A DNA stretch of 26,415 nucleotides, taken from NCBI GenBank assembly GCA_019347855.1, contig JAHWKO010000022.1, positions 1-26,415 of the forward strand, in the 5' to 3' direction. This document shows, one piece after another, positions 8,138 to 14,561 of this stretch. The translations under genes and the position numbers were made by a program. This stretch comes from Actinomycetota bacterium (GTDB lineage: Bacteria; Actinomycetota; Nitriliruptoria; Nitriliruptorales; JAHWKO01). The first letter of the stretch is position 1. Each line of letters begins with the position of its first letter. The notes beneath the pieces are model-generated. The model was not told where the DNA came from. It worked only from the letters and a program-made list of their open reading frames with translations, and made no database searches.

Positions 8138-9042
8138 TGGCTGGCCCCTTCGTCCTGGAGGGTCTCGAGGTAGTCGACGACCTTCGAGATGGCCGATCCG
8201 CTCAGGACACCCTCCCAGGCCGGCATGTTGGCTCCGGTCGGCACCAGGCGTCCGTTCTCGATCGTGGTGCGCACGGCGATCCGACCGGACTCACCCCCGC
8301 CGTAGCGGGCGAAGACGTCGTGCAGGCCGGGCGCGGCGCGCCCCTGCGCGTCGAAGCCGTGGCAACGTGCGCAGTTGGCGTCGAAGACCTCGCCGCCGCT
8401 GGCGCCCTGGAAGGACTCCTCGTCCGGGAGGTCCTCGTTCTGGATCGACAGGATGTAGTCGACGATCCGGTTGATCTCCTGGTCGTTCATCCCCCCACCG
8501 AACGCCGCGCTCCACGCGGGCATGGGTGTCCCGGGGCGACCCCGTCGGATCGTCTGCGTGATGAAGTCCCGGATGTCGAGGGGCTTGACGTCCTGGTTCT
8601 CGTAGCGCGCGACGATGTTGGACAGGTTGGGGGCCGGCCACTGGATCGTGCGGTCGCTGTCGGGGATCTGGAACGAGGCGAAGCCTCCGCTGGCGTCGCT
8701 GCCGTGGCAGCTGGCGCACGTCTCGGCGAAGGCCAGTCGACCGGCGTCAGCGTCCTCCCGGAAGTACTCCTGCTGCTTCTCCTCGATGCGCTCGGGTTCG
8801 AGCAGCCAGTACACGGGCAGGAACAGCGCCATGAACATGACCATCGCGACGCCCCACGCCATGGCCCGTTCCAGCCCGGACGACTCGAGCTCGTCGTCGG
8901 AGTGGTAGGGGCGGACGGCCAGCGGGATGTCACCGGCGGGCTTGGGGCCGCGGCGACGGCCGGGTCCGACCAGGAAGTACGCCACCGCGAAGCCGGCGAG
9001 GCCGACCAGCAGCACGATGACGGCGATGTCCCTTGCGCTCAT
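8134..9042 (-). CDS. qcrC: Membrane-anchored dihaem cytochrome c of the cytochrome bc complex
   Basis: 302 residues from ATG 9042, with GAGGG 5 bases upstream. There are two membrane helices (about residues 5-25 and 61-81), then two class-I cytochrome c domains facing outward. Domain 1 has CASCH (Cys109, Cys112, His113) with probable axial Met174 in TPMPAWS. Domain 2 has CARCH (Cys224, Cys227, His228) with probable Met273 in ANMPAWE. This matches the role of QcrC: taking electrons from the Rieske cluster and passing them to the terminal oxidase. Two tandem haem domains resemble actinobacterial QcrC, but mycobacterial QcrC has one helix at the other end of the chain, so the symbol is given by role. 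Haem attachment would need the System II genes encoded just downstream in the same transcription direction. Confidence 0.9.
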   Translation of the reverse strand: MSARDIAVIVLLVGLAGFAVAYFLVGPGRRRGPKPAGDIPLAVRPYHSDDELESSGLERAMAWGVAMVMFMALFLPVYWLLEPERIEEKQQEYFREDADAGRLAFAETCASCHGSDASGGFASFQIPDSDRTIQWPAPNLSNIVARYENQDVKPLDIRDFITQTIRRGRPGTPMPAWSAAFGGGMNDQEINRIVDYILSIQNEDLPDEESFQGASGGEVFDANCARCHGFDAQGRAAPGLHDVFARYGGGESGRIAVRTTIENGRLVPTGANMPAWEGVLSGSAISKVVDYLETLQDEGASQ

Positions 9043-9076
9043 GATCCCTCTGCGATCGCCTTGCGGGTTGTCGGGT

Positions 9077-10594
9077 TCACGTCTGTTGCCTGGTGTTCGG
9101 GGTCTGGGTCAACGCGGGTTGCGACTCACGCAGGGCGGAGCCGGTGGTCGCCAGATCACAGATCCACGCAGTGGGGGCCTTCGGGCTCCTGCTGCAGCAC
9201 GCGGGCGGTCCGGGCGGGGCCGGTCCGAAGGACACCGGTGTTGGCGACGAACTGGCCGGAGTCGTCGACGGTGGAGGGGAAGCGGTCGAGGCCCCGCGGC
9301 GCCGGCCCGTCCATCCACTCGCCGTACTTGTTGTACTTCGACCCGTGGCACGGGCACTCGAACCACTGGGACGACTGGCACCACGGCACCTTGCAGCCGA
9401 GGTGGACGCACTTCTGGTACAGCGCCATGAGCCCCACGCCGGAGTCGAGGACCACGTGGTCCTCGCCGTACTGCGCCTCGGCGCCGGGGACGTTGGGATC
9501 CCACGTGACGACGTAGAGCCGGCCCGGCGCGTAGTAGACCGGGGCGCGTTCGGAGCCGATCTGGCCGGCGATCTCCTCGGCGTTGCCGACGGCGATCTGG
9601 GCGCCGAAACCCTCCCCCAGGGTCGGCCACATGAACCCCAGTGCGGCAGCGCCGAAGGCCCCGAGGGAGCCGACGGTGCCCGCGACGAGCCCGACGCGGA
9701 GGAAGTCGCGCCGCTTGACGTTCCCGAGCTTGGTGTCAGCCATGGGTCACTCGCTCTCATCTCGAAGAAGAGGCCGTCGAGCCAGGGCCACACGAAGTTG
9801 AAGCCCCGCCCTCGGAAGAAGGACCCGAACACCACGAGCCAGGTCCACATCGTCATGAAGAACGTGAAGGCCATGACGGCGAACTTGCGCTGCTCGGGGC
9901 GCATCGAGGGGTTCTTGTCGAAGTAGGCGGCACCACCGAGGATCACCAGACCGACACCGGGGATCGTGACCCCGGCGACCATCGGGTGGAAGTAGCGCAG
10001 CAGCTCCTGGAGGCCCAGGAAGTACCACGGTGCCTTCGAGGGGTTCGGGGTGAGGTTGAGGTTGGCGAGGTCGCGGAACGTCGGGTCGAGGAAGTAGCTG
10101 ACGACCAGCAGCACCGCGGTGACCACGAGCAGGGACACGAACTCGACGGCGAGCAGGTGCGGCCACGTGTAGACCTTGTCCTGCTGCTTCGAGCGGACCT
10201 GCTGGATGCCCTCGGGGGGGATCATCGCGAGCAAGCGGTGGGTGTGGTCCTCGGTGGCCTGCAGCTTGGGGGCATCGCCACCGTTGCCGAGCGAGGTCTG
10301 GACGCGTGCCGCCCGCTGTTCCGGCGTGAGGCGACCGCCGGTGGCGTCCTGGGTCGCGACCGCCGCCGCGGCCTGCTGACCGCCGCCGTCGCCACCGTCA
10401 CCGGCGCCGATGCCGGCCTCCTGAGCGCGCTTCTTCTGCTCCTCGGGGTCGACCGGACCGAGCTTCTCGCCGGCCTCGGCCTTCTGCTTGCGCACGTAGG
10501 CGGCCTTGGCCTTGGCCCGGGCGATACGTTCGGACTTGCCTTCGCCGATCAGTCGGTCGTAGACCTCCTGATCGATCTGGACCTCTTCGCTCAT
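9077..10594 (-). CDS. Cytochrome b C-terminal half (subunit IV-like); frame reads on through the Rieske gene
   Basis: As written the frame is 505 codons from ATG 10594, but only residues 1-278 look real. Residues 1-140 are an Ala/Lys/Gln-rich cytoplasmic extension starting EEVQIDQEVYDRLIGEGKSE. Three helices follow, as in subunit IV. The quinol-site signature is KAPWYFLGLQELLRYF (188-203), a variant of the PEWY motif with Ala-Pro in place of Pro-Glu. Conserved-looking sequence ends at FVWPWLDGLFFE (E278). Beyond that the frame stays open for 227 residues of Ser/Pro/Arg-rich sequence that is simply the Rieske gene read in another frame. Removing one base at 9760 would give GAG TGA and a natural end just before the Rieske ATG. 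I therefore suspect a lost stop codon or a sequence error. Together with the b6-like protein it makes one cytochrome b. Confidence 0.8.
   Translation of the reverse strand: MSEEVQIDQEVYDRLIGEGKSERIARAKAKAAYVRKQKAEAGEKLGPVDPEEQKKRAQEAGIGAGDGGDGGGQQAAAAVATQDATGGRLTPEQRAARVQTSLGNGGDAPKLQATEDHTHRLLAMIPPEGIQQVRSKQQDKVYTWPHLLAVEFVSLLVVTAVLLVVSYFLDPTFRDLANLNLTPNPSKAPWYFLGLQELLRYFHPMVAGVTIPGVGLVILGGAAYFDKNPSMRPEQRKFAVMAFTFFMTMWTWLVVFGSFFRGRGFNFVWPWLDGLFFEMRASDPWLTPSSGTSSGATSSASGSSRAPSAPSGPSALPHWGSCGRPWGRVSAPRSPSATPRRSPARSAPNAPRSTTRRAGSTSSRGIPTSPAPRRSTARTTWSSTPAWGSWRCTRSASTSAARCRGASRPSGSSARATGRSTTSTASGWTGRRRGASTASPPPSTTPASSSPTPVSFGPAPPGPPACCSRSPKAPTAWICDLATTGSALRESQPALTQTPNTRQQT
9121..9158 (-). repeat. 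Post-stop structured element, copy A (after the Rieske gene)
   Basis: This 38-base stretch begins at the Rieske stop codon. On the minus strand an outer stem GCGAC/GTCGC (9147-9151 with 9121-9125) surrounds an inner GGC-TCC-GCC hairpin. A near-copy follows the ferredoxin stop at 11511-11548: 31 of 38 aligned positions match with one gap, and one stem pair is changed on both sides (G-C here, A-T there). I do not recognise it as a known RNA family. Confidence 0.5.
9156..9743 (-). CDS. qcrA: Rieske [2Fe-2S] iron-sulfur subunit of the cytochrome bc complex
   Basis: 195 residues from ATG 9743. The N-terminus has a twin-arginine-like motif (KRRDFLRVG, residues 10-18) and one hydrophobic helix (about 16-38) that anchors the protein. 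The Rieske fold carries box 1 CVHLGC (ligands Cys112 and His114, disulfide partner Cys117) and box 2 CPCHGS (ligands Cys130 and His133, disulfide partner Cys132). It takes one electron from quinol at the cytochrome b outer site and hands it to the dihaem cytochrome c. A single anchor helix resembles b6f/Bacillus-type Rieske proteins rather than the three-helix QcrA of mycobacteria. The preceding cytochrome b frame reads through this whole gene in another frame (see that entry). Confidence 0.95.
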   Translation of the reverse strand: MADTKLGNVKRRDFLRVGLVAGTVGSLGAFGAAALGFMWPTLGEGFGAQIAVGNAEEIAGQIGSERAPVYYAPGRLYVVTWDPNVPGAEAQYGEDHVVLDSGVGLMALYQKCVHLGCKVPWCQSSQWFECPCHGSKYNKYGEWMDGPAPRGLDRFPSTVDDSGQFVANTGVLRTGPARTARVLQQEPEGPHCVDL

Positions 10595-10616
10595 ACGGCG
10601 GCTCCCTGGCTCAGGC

Positions 10617-11441
10617 TCACAGCGGCCCCGATATCCCGCCGTCCTTGCGGATGCGCCAGAAGTGGACGGTGAGGAAGATCACGGTGATGAAGGGCAGGAA
10701 CAGCACATGCAGCACGTACCAACGCAACAGCGTGTTGGGACCGATCTCGACGCCCCCGAGTAACACGAACTGCACTTGGGAACCGAACACCGGCGTGTAG
10801 CCCATCATGTTCGTACCGACGGTGACGGCCCAGATCGCGAGCTGGTCCCAGGGCAGCAGGTAGCCGGTGAACGACAGCAGCAGCGTCAGCTGCAGCAGCA
10901 TGATCCCGACGACCCAGTTGAACTCCCGGGGGGGCTTGTAGGCGCCGTGGTAGAAGACGCGCGCCATGTGGAGGAAGACGGTGAACACCATGAGGTGCGC
11001 GGACCATCGATGGAGGTTGCGCACGAGGTTGCCGAAGCTGACCTCGGCGATGATGTTGCGCATGTCGAGGTAGGCGAGCTCCTGACCGGCACCGGCGGTC
11101 GGCCGGTAGAAGAACATCAGGAAGATGCCGGTCACGGTGAGGAAGATGAAGAGGAAGAACGACAGACCACCGAGGCAGTAGGTGTAGGTGAGCTTCAGCC
11201 CGTGGCGCTTCACCTTCACCGGGTGCAGGTGGTAGAGCACGTTGTTCATCGCCGCGAGGGCGCGGTCCCGCGAGGTGTCGCGGTAGCCCTTCCGGTAGAT
11301 CGAGCCGGGCCGGAACATCGACTTCCAGACGACGTTGTCCTGCATCGCCGCCTTGACGTCGTCGAGGCTGTCGGGCCGCTTGGCCTTCAGATCCTCGCGC
11401 TTCTCCTTGACGCGCTCCAGCATCTCGCTGAACCGGGACAC
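10617..11441 (-). CDS. qcrB: b6-type cytochrome b (N-terminal half) with the covalent haem ci Cys
   Basis: 274 residues from GTG 11441, about 8 bases after AGGAGA. The open frame extends upstream to 11519, but that part has leader-like repeats and no better start. The four-helix cytochrome b core is clear. Likely haem ligands are His144/His158 (HRWSAHLMVFTVFLHMARVF) and His245/His260 (YVLHVLFLPFITVIFLTVH), spaced 14 and 15 as in cytochrome b6. Residues 86-93, TYTYCLGG, match the b6 region around the Cys (Cys35 in plastid b6) that binds haem ci/cn by a single thioether; here it is Cys89. GYLLPWDQLAIWA and KPPREFNWVVG are further family motifs. With the subunit-IV-like protein encoded 22 bases downstream it forms a split, b6f-like cytochrome b that oxidises menaquinol. 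Confidence 0.93.
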   Translation of the reverse strand: MSRFSEMLERVKEKREDLKAKRPDSLDDVKAAMQDNVVWKSMFRPGSIYRKGYRDTSRDRALAAMNNVLYHLHPVKVKRHGLKLTYTYCLGGLSFFLFIFLTVTGIFLMFFYRPTAGAGQELAYLDMRNIIAEVSFGNLVRNLHRWSAHLMVFTVFLHMARVFYHGAYKPPREFNWVVGIMLLQLTLLLSFTGYLLPWDQLAIWAVTVGTNMMGYTPVFGSQVQFVLLGGVEIGPNTLLRWYVLHVLFLPFITVIFLTVHFWRIRKDGGISGPL

Positions 11442-11446
11442 TCGGG

Positions 11447-11504
11447 GGTCTCCTGTCGGGTTCTTCGGGGGGTCTCTTCCGGGTCTCTCGGGGTCCTGGG
11501 TCTC
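11447..11504 (-). repeat. Imperfect ~12-base tandem repeat in the qcrB leader
   Basis: On the plus strand, GGTCTC or a one-base variant starts at 11447, 11459, 11471, 11482, 11492 and 11499 (GAGACC on the mRNA strand). The spacing is 12, 12, 11, 10 and 7 bases. The region is strongly purine/C-skewed on the mRNA and lies between the ferredoxin gene and the qcrB start, just upstream of its Shine-Dalgarno sequence. Confidence 0.45.
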
Positions 11505-11510
11505 CGCTCT

Positions 11511-11548
11511 GCAACTCAAGTAGGGCGGAGCCCGGTAGTTGCCAGGTC
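11511..11548 (-). repeat. Post-stop structured element, copy B (after the ferredoxin gene)
   Basis: On the minus strand the outer stem GCAACT/AGTTGC (11537-11542 with 11511-11516) encloses a perfect GGGC-TCC-GCCC hairpin. It sits 5 bases beyond the ferredoxin TAG. It is the partner of the element after the Rieske gene, with one stem pair changed on both sides, which supports an RNA structure. Known function: none that I recognise. Confidence 0.5.
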
Positions 11549-11895
11549 TAGTAGCCCTCGACGCGACCGAGCCACAGCGCGTCGGAGGGACAGCGTTCGA
11601 CGCAGATGGCGCAGCGCGTGCACTCGTTGTCGTCGATGATGAAGATCGCGCCGGCGGACTGGGCCTGCGCGAGGGTCTCGGGGGCGTCGGCGCCTTTCAC
11701 GATCCCGGGGGACATCATGAAGATGCACTCCCAGGGGCACACGTCCTCGCAGGCCCGGCACAGGATGCAGAGCTCGGCGGTGAGGCCGATGTGCCGCTTG
11801 GGCTTCACGCGCTCCTGGAGCCACTCGGCGTCGACCCCTTCGACGGTGTAGTCGTCGAACATGAGGGGGTGCTCGCCCCGATCGGTCTTACCCAT
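11548..11895 (-). CDS. Dicluster [4Fe-4S] ferredoxin-like protein in the bc operon
   Basis: 115 residues from ATG 11895. Two [4Fe-4S] motifs are complete: CILCRACEDVCP (Cys43, 46, 49, 53) and CTRCAICVERCP (Cys92, 95, 98, 102). An extra Cys57 follows the first motif in PWECIF. The ~40-residue spacer between motifs is longer than in small clostridial ferredoxins, and there is a ~40-residue N-terminal extension (MFDDYTVEGVDAEWLQERVKPKR). No signal peptide or membrane helix is present, so it is cytoplasmic. It lies between an unknown three-helix membrane protein and qcrB on the same strand. This suggests it docks electrons onto, or takes them from, the cytoplasmic face of the complex. That role is inferred from position; such a subunit is not part of textbook bc1 complexes. 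Confidence 0.9.
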   Translation of the reverse strand: MGKTDRGEHPLMFDDYTVEGVDAEWLQERVKPKRHIGLTAELCILCRACEDVCPWECIFMMSPGIVKGADAPETLAQAQSAGAIFIIDDNECTRCAICVERCPSDALWLGRVEGY

Positions 11896-11925
11896 GGGCC
11901 ATCACTTCCCCGTGCATCGCGGACA

Positions 11926-12438
11926 TCATTTGTACCCACCCGTGGAGTCGGACTTCTCCTCGCCCGGGGCGAGCTGCTTCGGGAACCGCTTCTGGAGCGC
12001 GAGCGCGGCCCAGAAGACGACCCCGAGGGCGATCAGGTGCTGGACCACGACCACGGTGTCGCGGATCACGTCGTACAGGTTGGTCGCGATCGGGAAGTAG
12101 ACCCCGTTGATCGTGAGGGTGAAGGAGGTCGGGATGATGCGGTCCTGCAGGACCTCCTTGTTGGCGTCCGCGTAGTACAGCCACGCGGATGGCAGGACCC
12201 CGAAGACCCACCAGAGCACGGTGAACCCGCCGATCGTGCCCATCGTGGCGGAGATCCACTCGCGTTCCCCGTAGGTGCGGTAGGCGATGGCCAGGGGGAC
12301 GGCGCACAGGCCGATACCCCAGATGGCGGCGATCACGAAGCCCCACCACCCGTTGCCCACGCCGCTGGGGTCCCCGAACTCGTACAGGGCACGCAGCGCC
12401 TCGGGGATGGCCCCGAAGAAGTCACCGAGCCAGCTCAA
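11926..12438 (-). CDS. Uncharacterised three-helix membrane protein, first gene of the bc operon
   Basis: 170 residues from TTG 12438, with GGGAG 5 bases upstream. There are three predicted membrane helices, near residues 31-53 (WWGFVIAAIWGIGLCAVPLAIAY), 66-90 (MGTIGGFTVLWWVFGVLPSAWLYYA) and 126-149 (RDTVVVVQHLIALGVVFWAALALQ). Hydrophilic ends are SWLGDFFGAIPEALRALYEFGDPSG and LAPGEEKSDSTGGYK. His134 is in the third helix (VVQHLIAL); a lone His is not enough to claim haem binding. No Fe-S or CXXCH motif is seen. It heads the operon and is followed 30 bases later by the ferredoxin, so it may be the ferredoxin's membrane partner (inference). I do not recognise the family. Confidence 0.85.
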   Translation of the reverse strand: MSWLGDFFGAIPEALRALYEFGDPSGVGNGWWGFVIAAIWGIGLCAVPLAIAYRTYGEREWISATMGTIGGFTVLWWVFGVLPSAWLYYADANKEVLQDRIIPTSFTLTINGVYFPIATNLYDVIRDTVVVVQHLIALGVVFWAALALQKRFPKQLAPGEEKSDSTGGYK

Positions 12439-12549
12439 GCTTGCTCCCTGTCGTGCGGTGGTCGTCCGGTGTGCGGGATGCGGTCGCGGAGGGTCGGTTC
12501 CGCGGCCGTGTTCCCCCGCCGAACCGGCAGGGCGGTCGGGCGGGGCGCG

Positions 12550-12579
12550 AGCCTACCAGCGGCCGAGAACGGCCAACAA
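12550..12579 (-). promoter_or_regulatory. Predicted promoter of the bc-complex operon
   Basis: On the minus strand TTGTTG (12579-12574) and TAGGCT (12555-12550) are separated by 18 bases. This is a small AT-richer island in the gap between the second TlpA-like gene (ends 12611) and the operon's first start codon at 12438. The leader would be about 105 bases. The rest of the gap is GC-rich, with no further element I can support. Confidence 0.4.
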
Positions 12580-12610
12580 TCACGGGCGGGGGGCAGGCGG
12601 ATCGGGCGCG

Positions 12611-13189
12611 TCACGACGTCGCGGTGGGGGCGGGGACATCTATCCCGAGGTGCTCCTCGAGGAGGTCGCGGAGCTGCTCCGCGTCGAGCGGCCCACTGTG
12701 ACGGTGGGCGATCGTGCCGTCCTCGGTCACGAGGACGGTCGTCGGCATGCCCCTCCCCTGGACCTCCCGGAAGTAGGAACCGTCGTCGTCGATGACGAGT
12801 CGGTAGGTGACACCCGTGCGCTCGGCCAGCGTCCTGGCCTTGTCGACATCGTCGTCCTGGTCGATGCCCACGAAGGTGACCCGTCCGCCGAGCTGCTGGT
12901 GGACCTCCTCGAGGTCGGGCATCTCCTCGACGCAGAAGGCGCACCAGGTGGCCCAGAAGTTGAGGACGGCCGGCTGGCCGGTGAGGTCCGACGGCACGTG
13001 GAGCGCATCGCCGCCGTGCAGGTCCGGGAGGGTCGCCTCGGGCAGCAGGGTGCCCCCCGCGAGGGTGGACAGCGCACCGGGGGCGCTCACCTGGTCGGGT
13101 CCATCGCCCCCGCCCGTCACGCCGCAGCCCGCCGTCACGAGGACGGCGAGGAGGGTAAGCACGGTCGCGGGGTGGGACATCTCGTTCAC
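12611..13189 (-). CDS. Second TlpA-like thioredoxin lipoprotein
   Basis: 192 residues from GTG 13189, which overlaps the hemL stop codon (GTGA); ATG 13180 is an alternative start three codons in. The N-terminus is a lipoprotein signal, with hydrophobic LTLLAVLVTAGC and lipobox Cys22, followed by a flexible Gly-rich linker. The thioredoxin fold has FWATWCAFC (Cys83, Cys86) and the cis-Pro region GRGMPTTVLVTEDG. It is an extracytoplasmic thiol-disulfide protein; CAFC differs from the CGPC of the first TlpA-like protein and may give a different redox potential. Position between hemL and the bc operon suggests cytochrome or haem-related thiol chemistry, but the substrate cannot be read from sequence. 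Confidence 0.9.
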   Translation of the reverse strand: MNEMSHPATVLTLLAVLVTAGCGVTGGGDGPDQVSAPGALSTLAGGTLLPEATLPDLHGGDALHVPSDLTGQPAVLNFWATWCAFCVEEMPDLEEVHQQLGGRVTFVGIDQDDDVDKARTLAERTGVTYRLVIDDDGSYFREVQGRGMPTTVLVTEDGTIAHRHSGPLDAEQLRDLLEEHLGIDVPAPTATS

Positions 13190-14484
13190 GGCAACGGGTC
13201 AGCGGCGGTCCGGAGTTCCGCCGCGGCGTCCTCGGCCGCGGCGATCACCAGATCCACGGTGTCGTCGTCGTGGGCGGTCGACGTGAACATCACCTCGTAG
13301 CCGGAGGGGGCGAGGTAGACCCCGCGGTCGAGCATGGCGTGGAAGAAGCGTCCGTAGGCATCGTGGTCGGCCGCTCTGGCCTCGCGGTAGTCACGCACCT
13401 CACCCGCCCCGAACACGACGCCGGCCAGGGTGCCCAGCTGGCGGACCGATCCGCCCACGTCGGACAGCGCCGGTCGCAGACCCTGGACGAGGCGCGTCGT
13501 GGTGCGCTCGAGCTCGACGAAGACGTCGTCGCGCAGCAGGCGCACCTGGGCCAGTCCCGCAGCGACCGCGACCGGGTTCCCGGACAGGGTGCCGGCCTGG
13601 TAGACGGGTCCAGCGGGGGCGAGCTCGGCCATGACCTCCTGTCGGCCGCCGAACGCGGCCAGCGGGAACCCGCCACCGATCGCCTTGCCCATGACGGTGA
13701 GGTCGGGCGTGACCCCGTAGCGCGCCTGGGCACCTCCGCGACCGAGGCGGAACCCGGTGATGACCTCGTCGAACACGAGCAGCGCCCCGCTCCGGTCGGC
13801 GCGCAGCCGGAGCGCCTCGAGTAACCCGTCAGCAGGCGGTACCAGCCCCATGTTGGCGGCGACCGGTTCGCACACGATCGCGGCCAGGTCCTGGCCGTGC
13901 TGGTCCACGGCGGCGTCGACCGCATGAAGGTCGTTCCAGGGCACGACGACCGTGTCACCGGCGGCGCCCGCGGTCACGCCGGGAGACCCGGGGATCGACA
14001 GGGTCGCGACCCCGGAGCCGGCGTCGACCAGCAGCGCGTCGCTGTGACCGTGGTAGTGCCCCGCGAACTTGAGGATGCGCGCTCGGCCGGTCGCGCCCCG
14101 CGCGAGCCGCAGCGCGCTCATCGCGGCCTCGGTGCCGGAGTTCACCAACCGCACCTGGTCCAGACCGGGCACGGCCTCGGCCAGTTCCTCGGCGAGCTCG
14201 ACCTCCCCCGGCGTCGGCGCCCCGAACGTCGTGCCCGCGTCGACGGCCGAGCGGGCCGCGGCGATCACCTCGGGGTGAGCGTGACCGAGCGGGAGGGGAC
14301 CCCAGGACTGGACGAGGTCGATGTAGCGGTTGCCGTCGGCATCCCAGACGTGGGCGCCGGCACCCCGGGTCAGGAACGGAGGCGTGCCGCCGACCGAACC
14401 GAAGGCCCGGACGGGCGAGTTGACGCCGCCGGGGATCGCGCGGACGGCGCGGTCGAACAGGTCCTCGGAGGTCGAACGGTCCAT
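13186..14484 (-). CDS. hemL: Glutamate-1-semialdehyde 2,1-aminomutase
   Basis: 432 residues from ATG 14484, the usual length. It converts glutamate-1-semialdehyde, made by HemA, into 5-aminolevulinate in the C5 haem pathway, using pyridoxal phosphate. Class-III aminotransferase landmarks are in order: the N-terminal PGGVNSPVRAF, LVNSGTEAAMSALRLAR (cofactor phosphate region, ~123-139), KFAGHYHGHSDALL (~139-152), VFDEVITGFRLG (~237-248) and the Schiff-base lysine in MGKAIGGGFP (Lys267). The stop overlaps the downstream TlpA-like gene by 4 bases. A TAGGCT box 7 bases upstream of the ATG suggests a leaderless transcript. Confidence 0.97.
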   Translation of the reverse strand: MDRSTSEDLFDRAVRAIPGGVNSPVRAFGSVGGTPPFLTRGAGAHVWDADGNRYIDLVQSWGPLPLGHAHPEVIAAARSAVDAGTTFGAPTPGEVELAEELAEAVPGLDQVRLVNSGTEAAMSALRLARGATGRARILKFAGHYHGHSDALLVDAGSGVATLSIPGSPGVTAGAAGDTVVVPWNDLHAVDAAVDQHGQDLAAIVCEPVAANMGLVPPADGLLEALRLRADRSGALLVFDEVITGFRLGRGGAQARYGVTPDLTVMGKAIGGGFPLAAFGGRQEVMAELAPAGPVYQAGTLSGNPVAVAAGLAQVRLLRDDVFVELERTTTRLVQGLRPALSDVGGSVRQLGTLAGVVFGAGEVRDYREARAADHDAYGRFFHAMLDRGVYLAPSGYEVMFTSTAHDDDTVDLVIAAAEDAAAELRTAADPLP

Positions 14485-14491
14485 GCACCCG

Positions 14492-14497
14492 AGCCTA
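14492..14497 (-). promoter_or_regulatory. Predicted -10 box of hemL (leaderless)
   Basis: TAGGCT on the minus strand ends 7 bases before the hemL ATG, which would put transcription start at or next to the A of the start codon. There is no Shine-Dalgarno sequence, and the -35 region is weak. Another TAGGCT lies on the plus strand at 14527-14532 facing the divergent hydrolase gene, which does have a Shine-Dalgarno sequence. Confidence 0.4.
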
Positions 14498-14561
14498 CGG
14501 CCAGCGTGAGGGTGGAGGCGTGCCGTTAGGCTCGCCGACCACGTCGACGCCGGAGGGACCT

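Noticed and set aside
11442..11519. Upstream extension of qcrB to 11519
   Set aside because: No Shine-Dalgarno site there, the codons cover the GAGACC repeats and part of the post-stop hairpin, and GTG 11441 has AGGAGA upstream.
9121..11548. The two post-stop hairpins as an insertion sequence or miniature transposon
   Set aside because: Too short (~38 bases), no flanking target duplications visible, and both occupy the same position relative to a stop codon in one operon.
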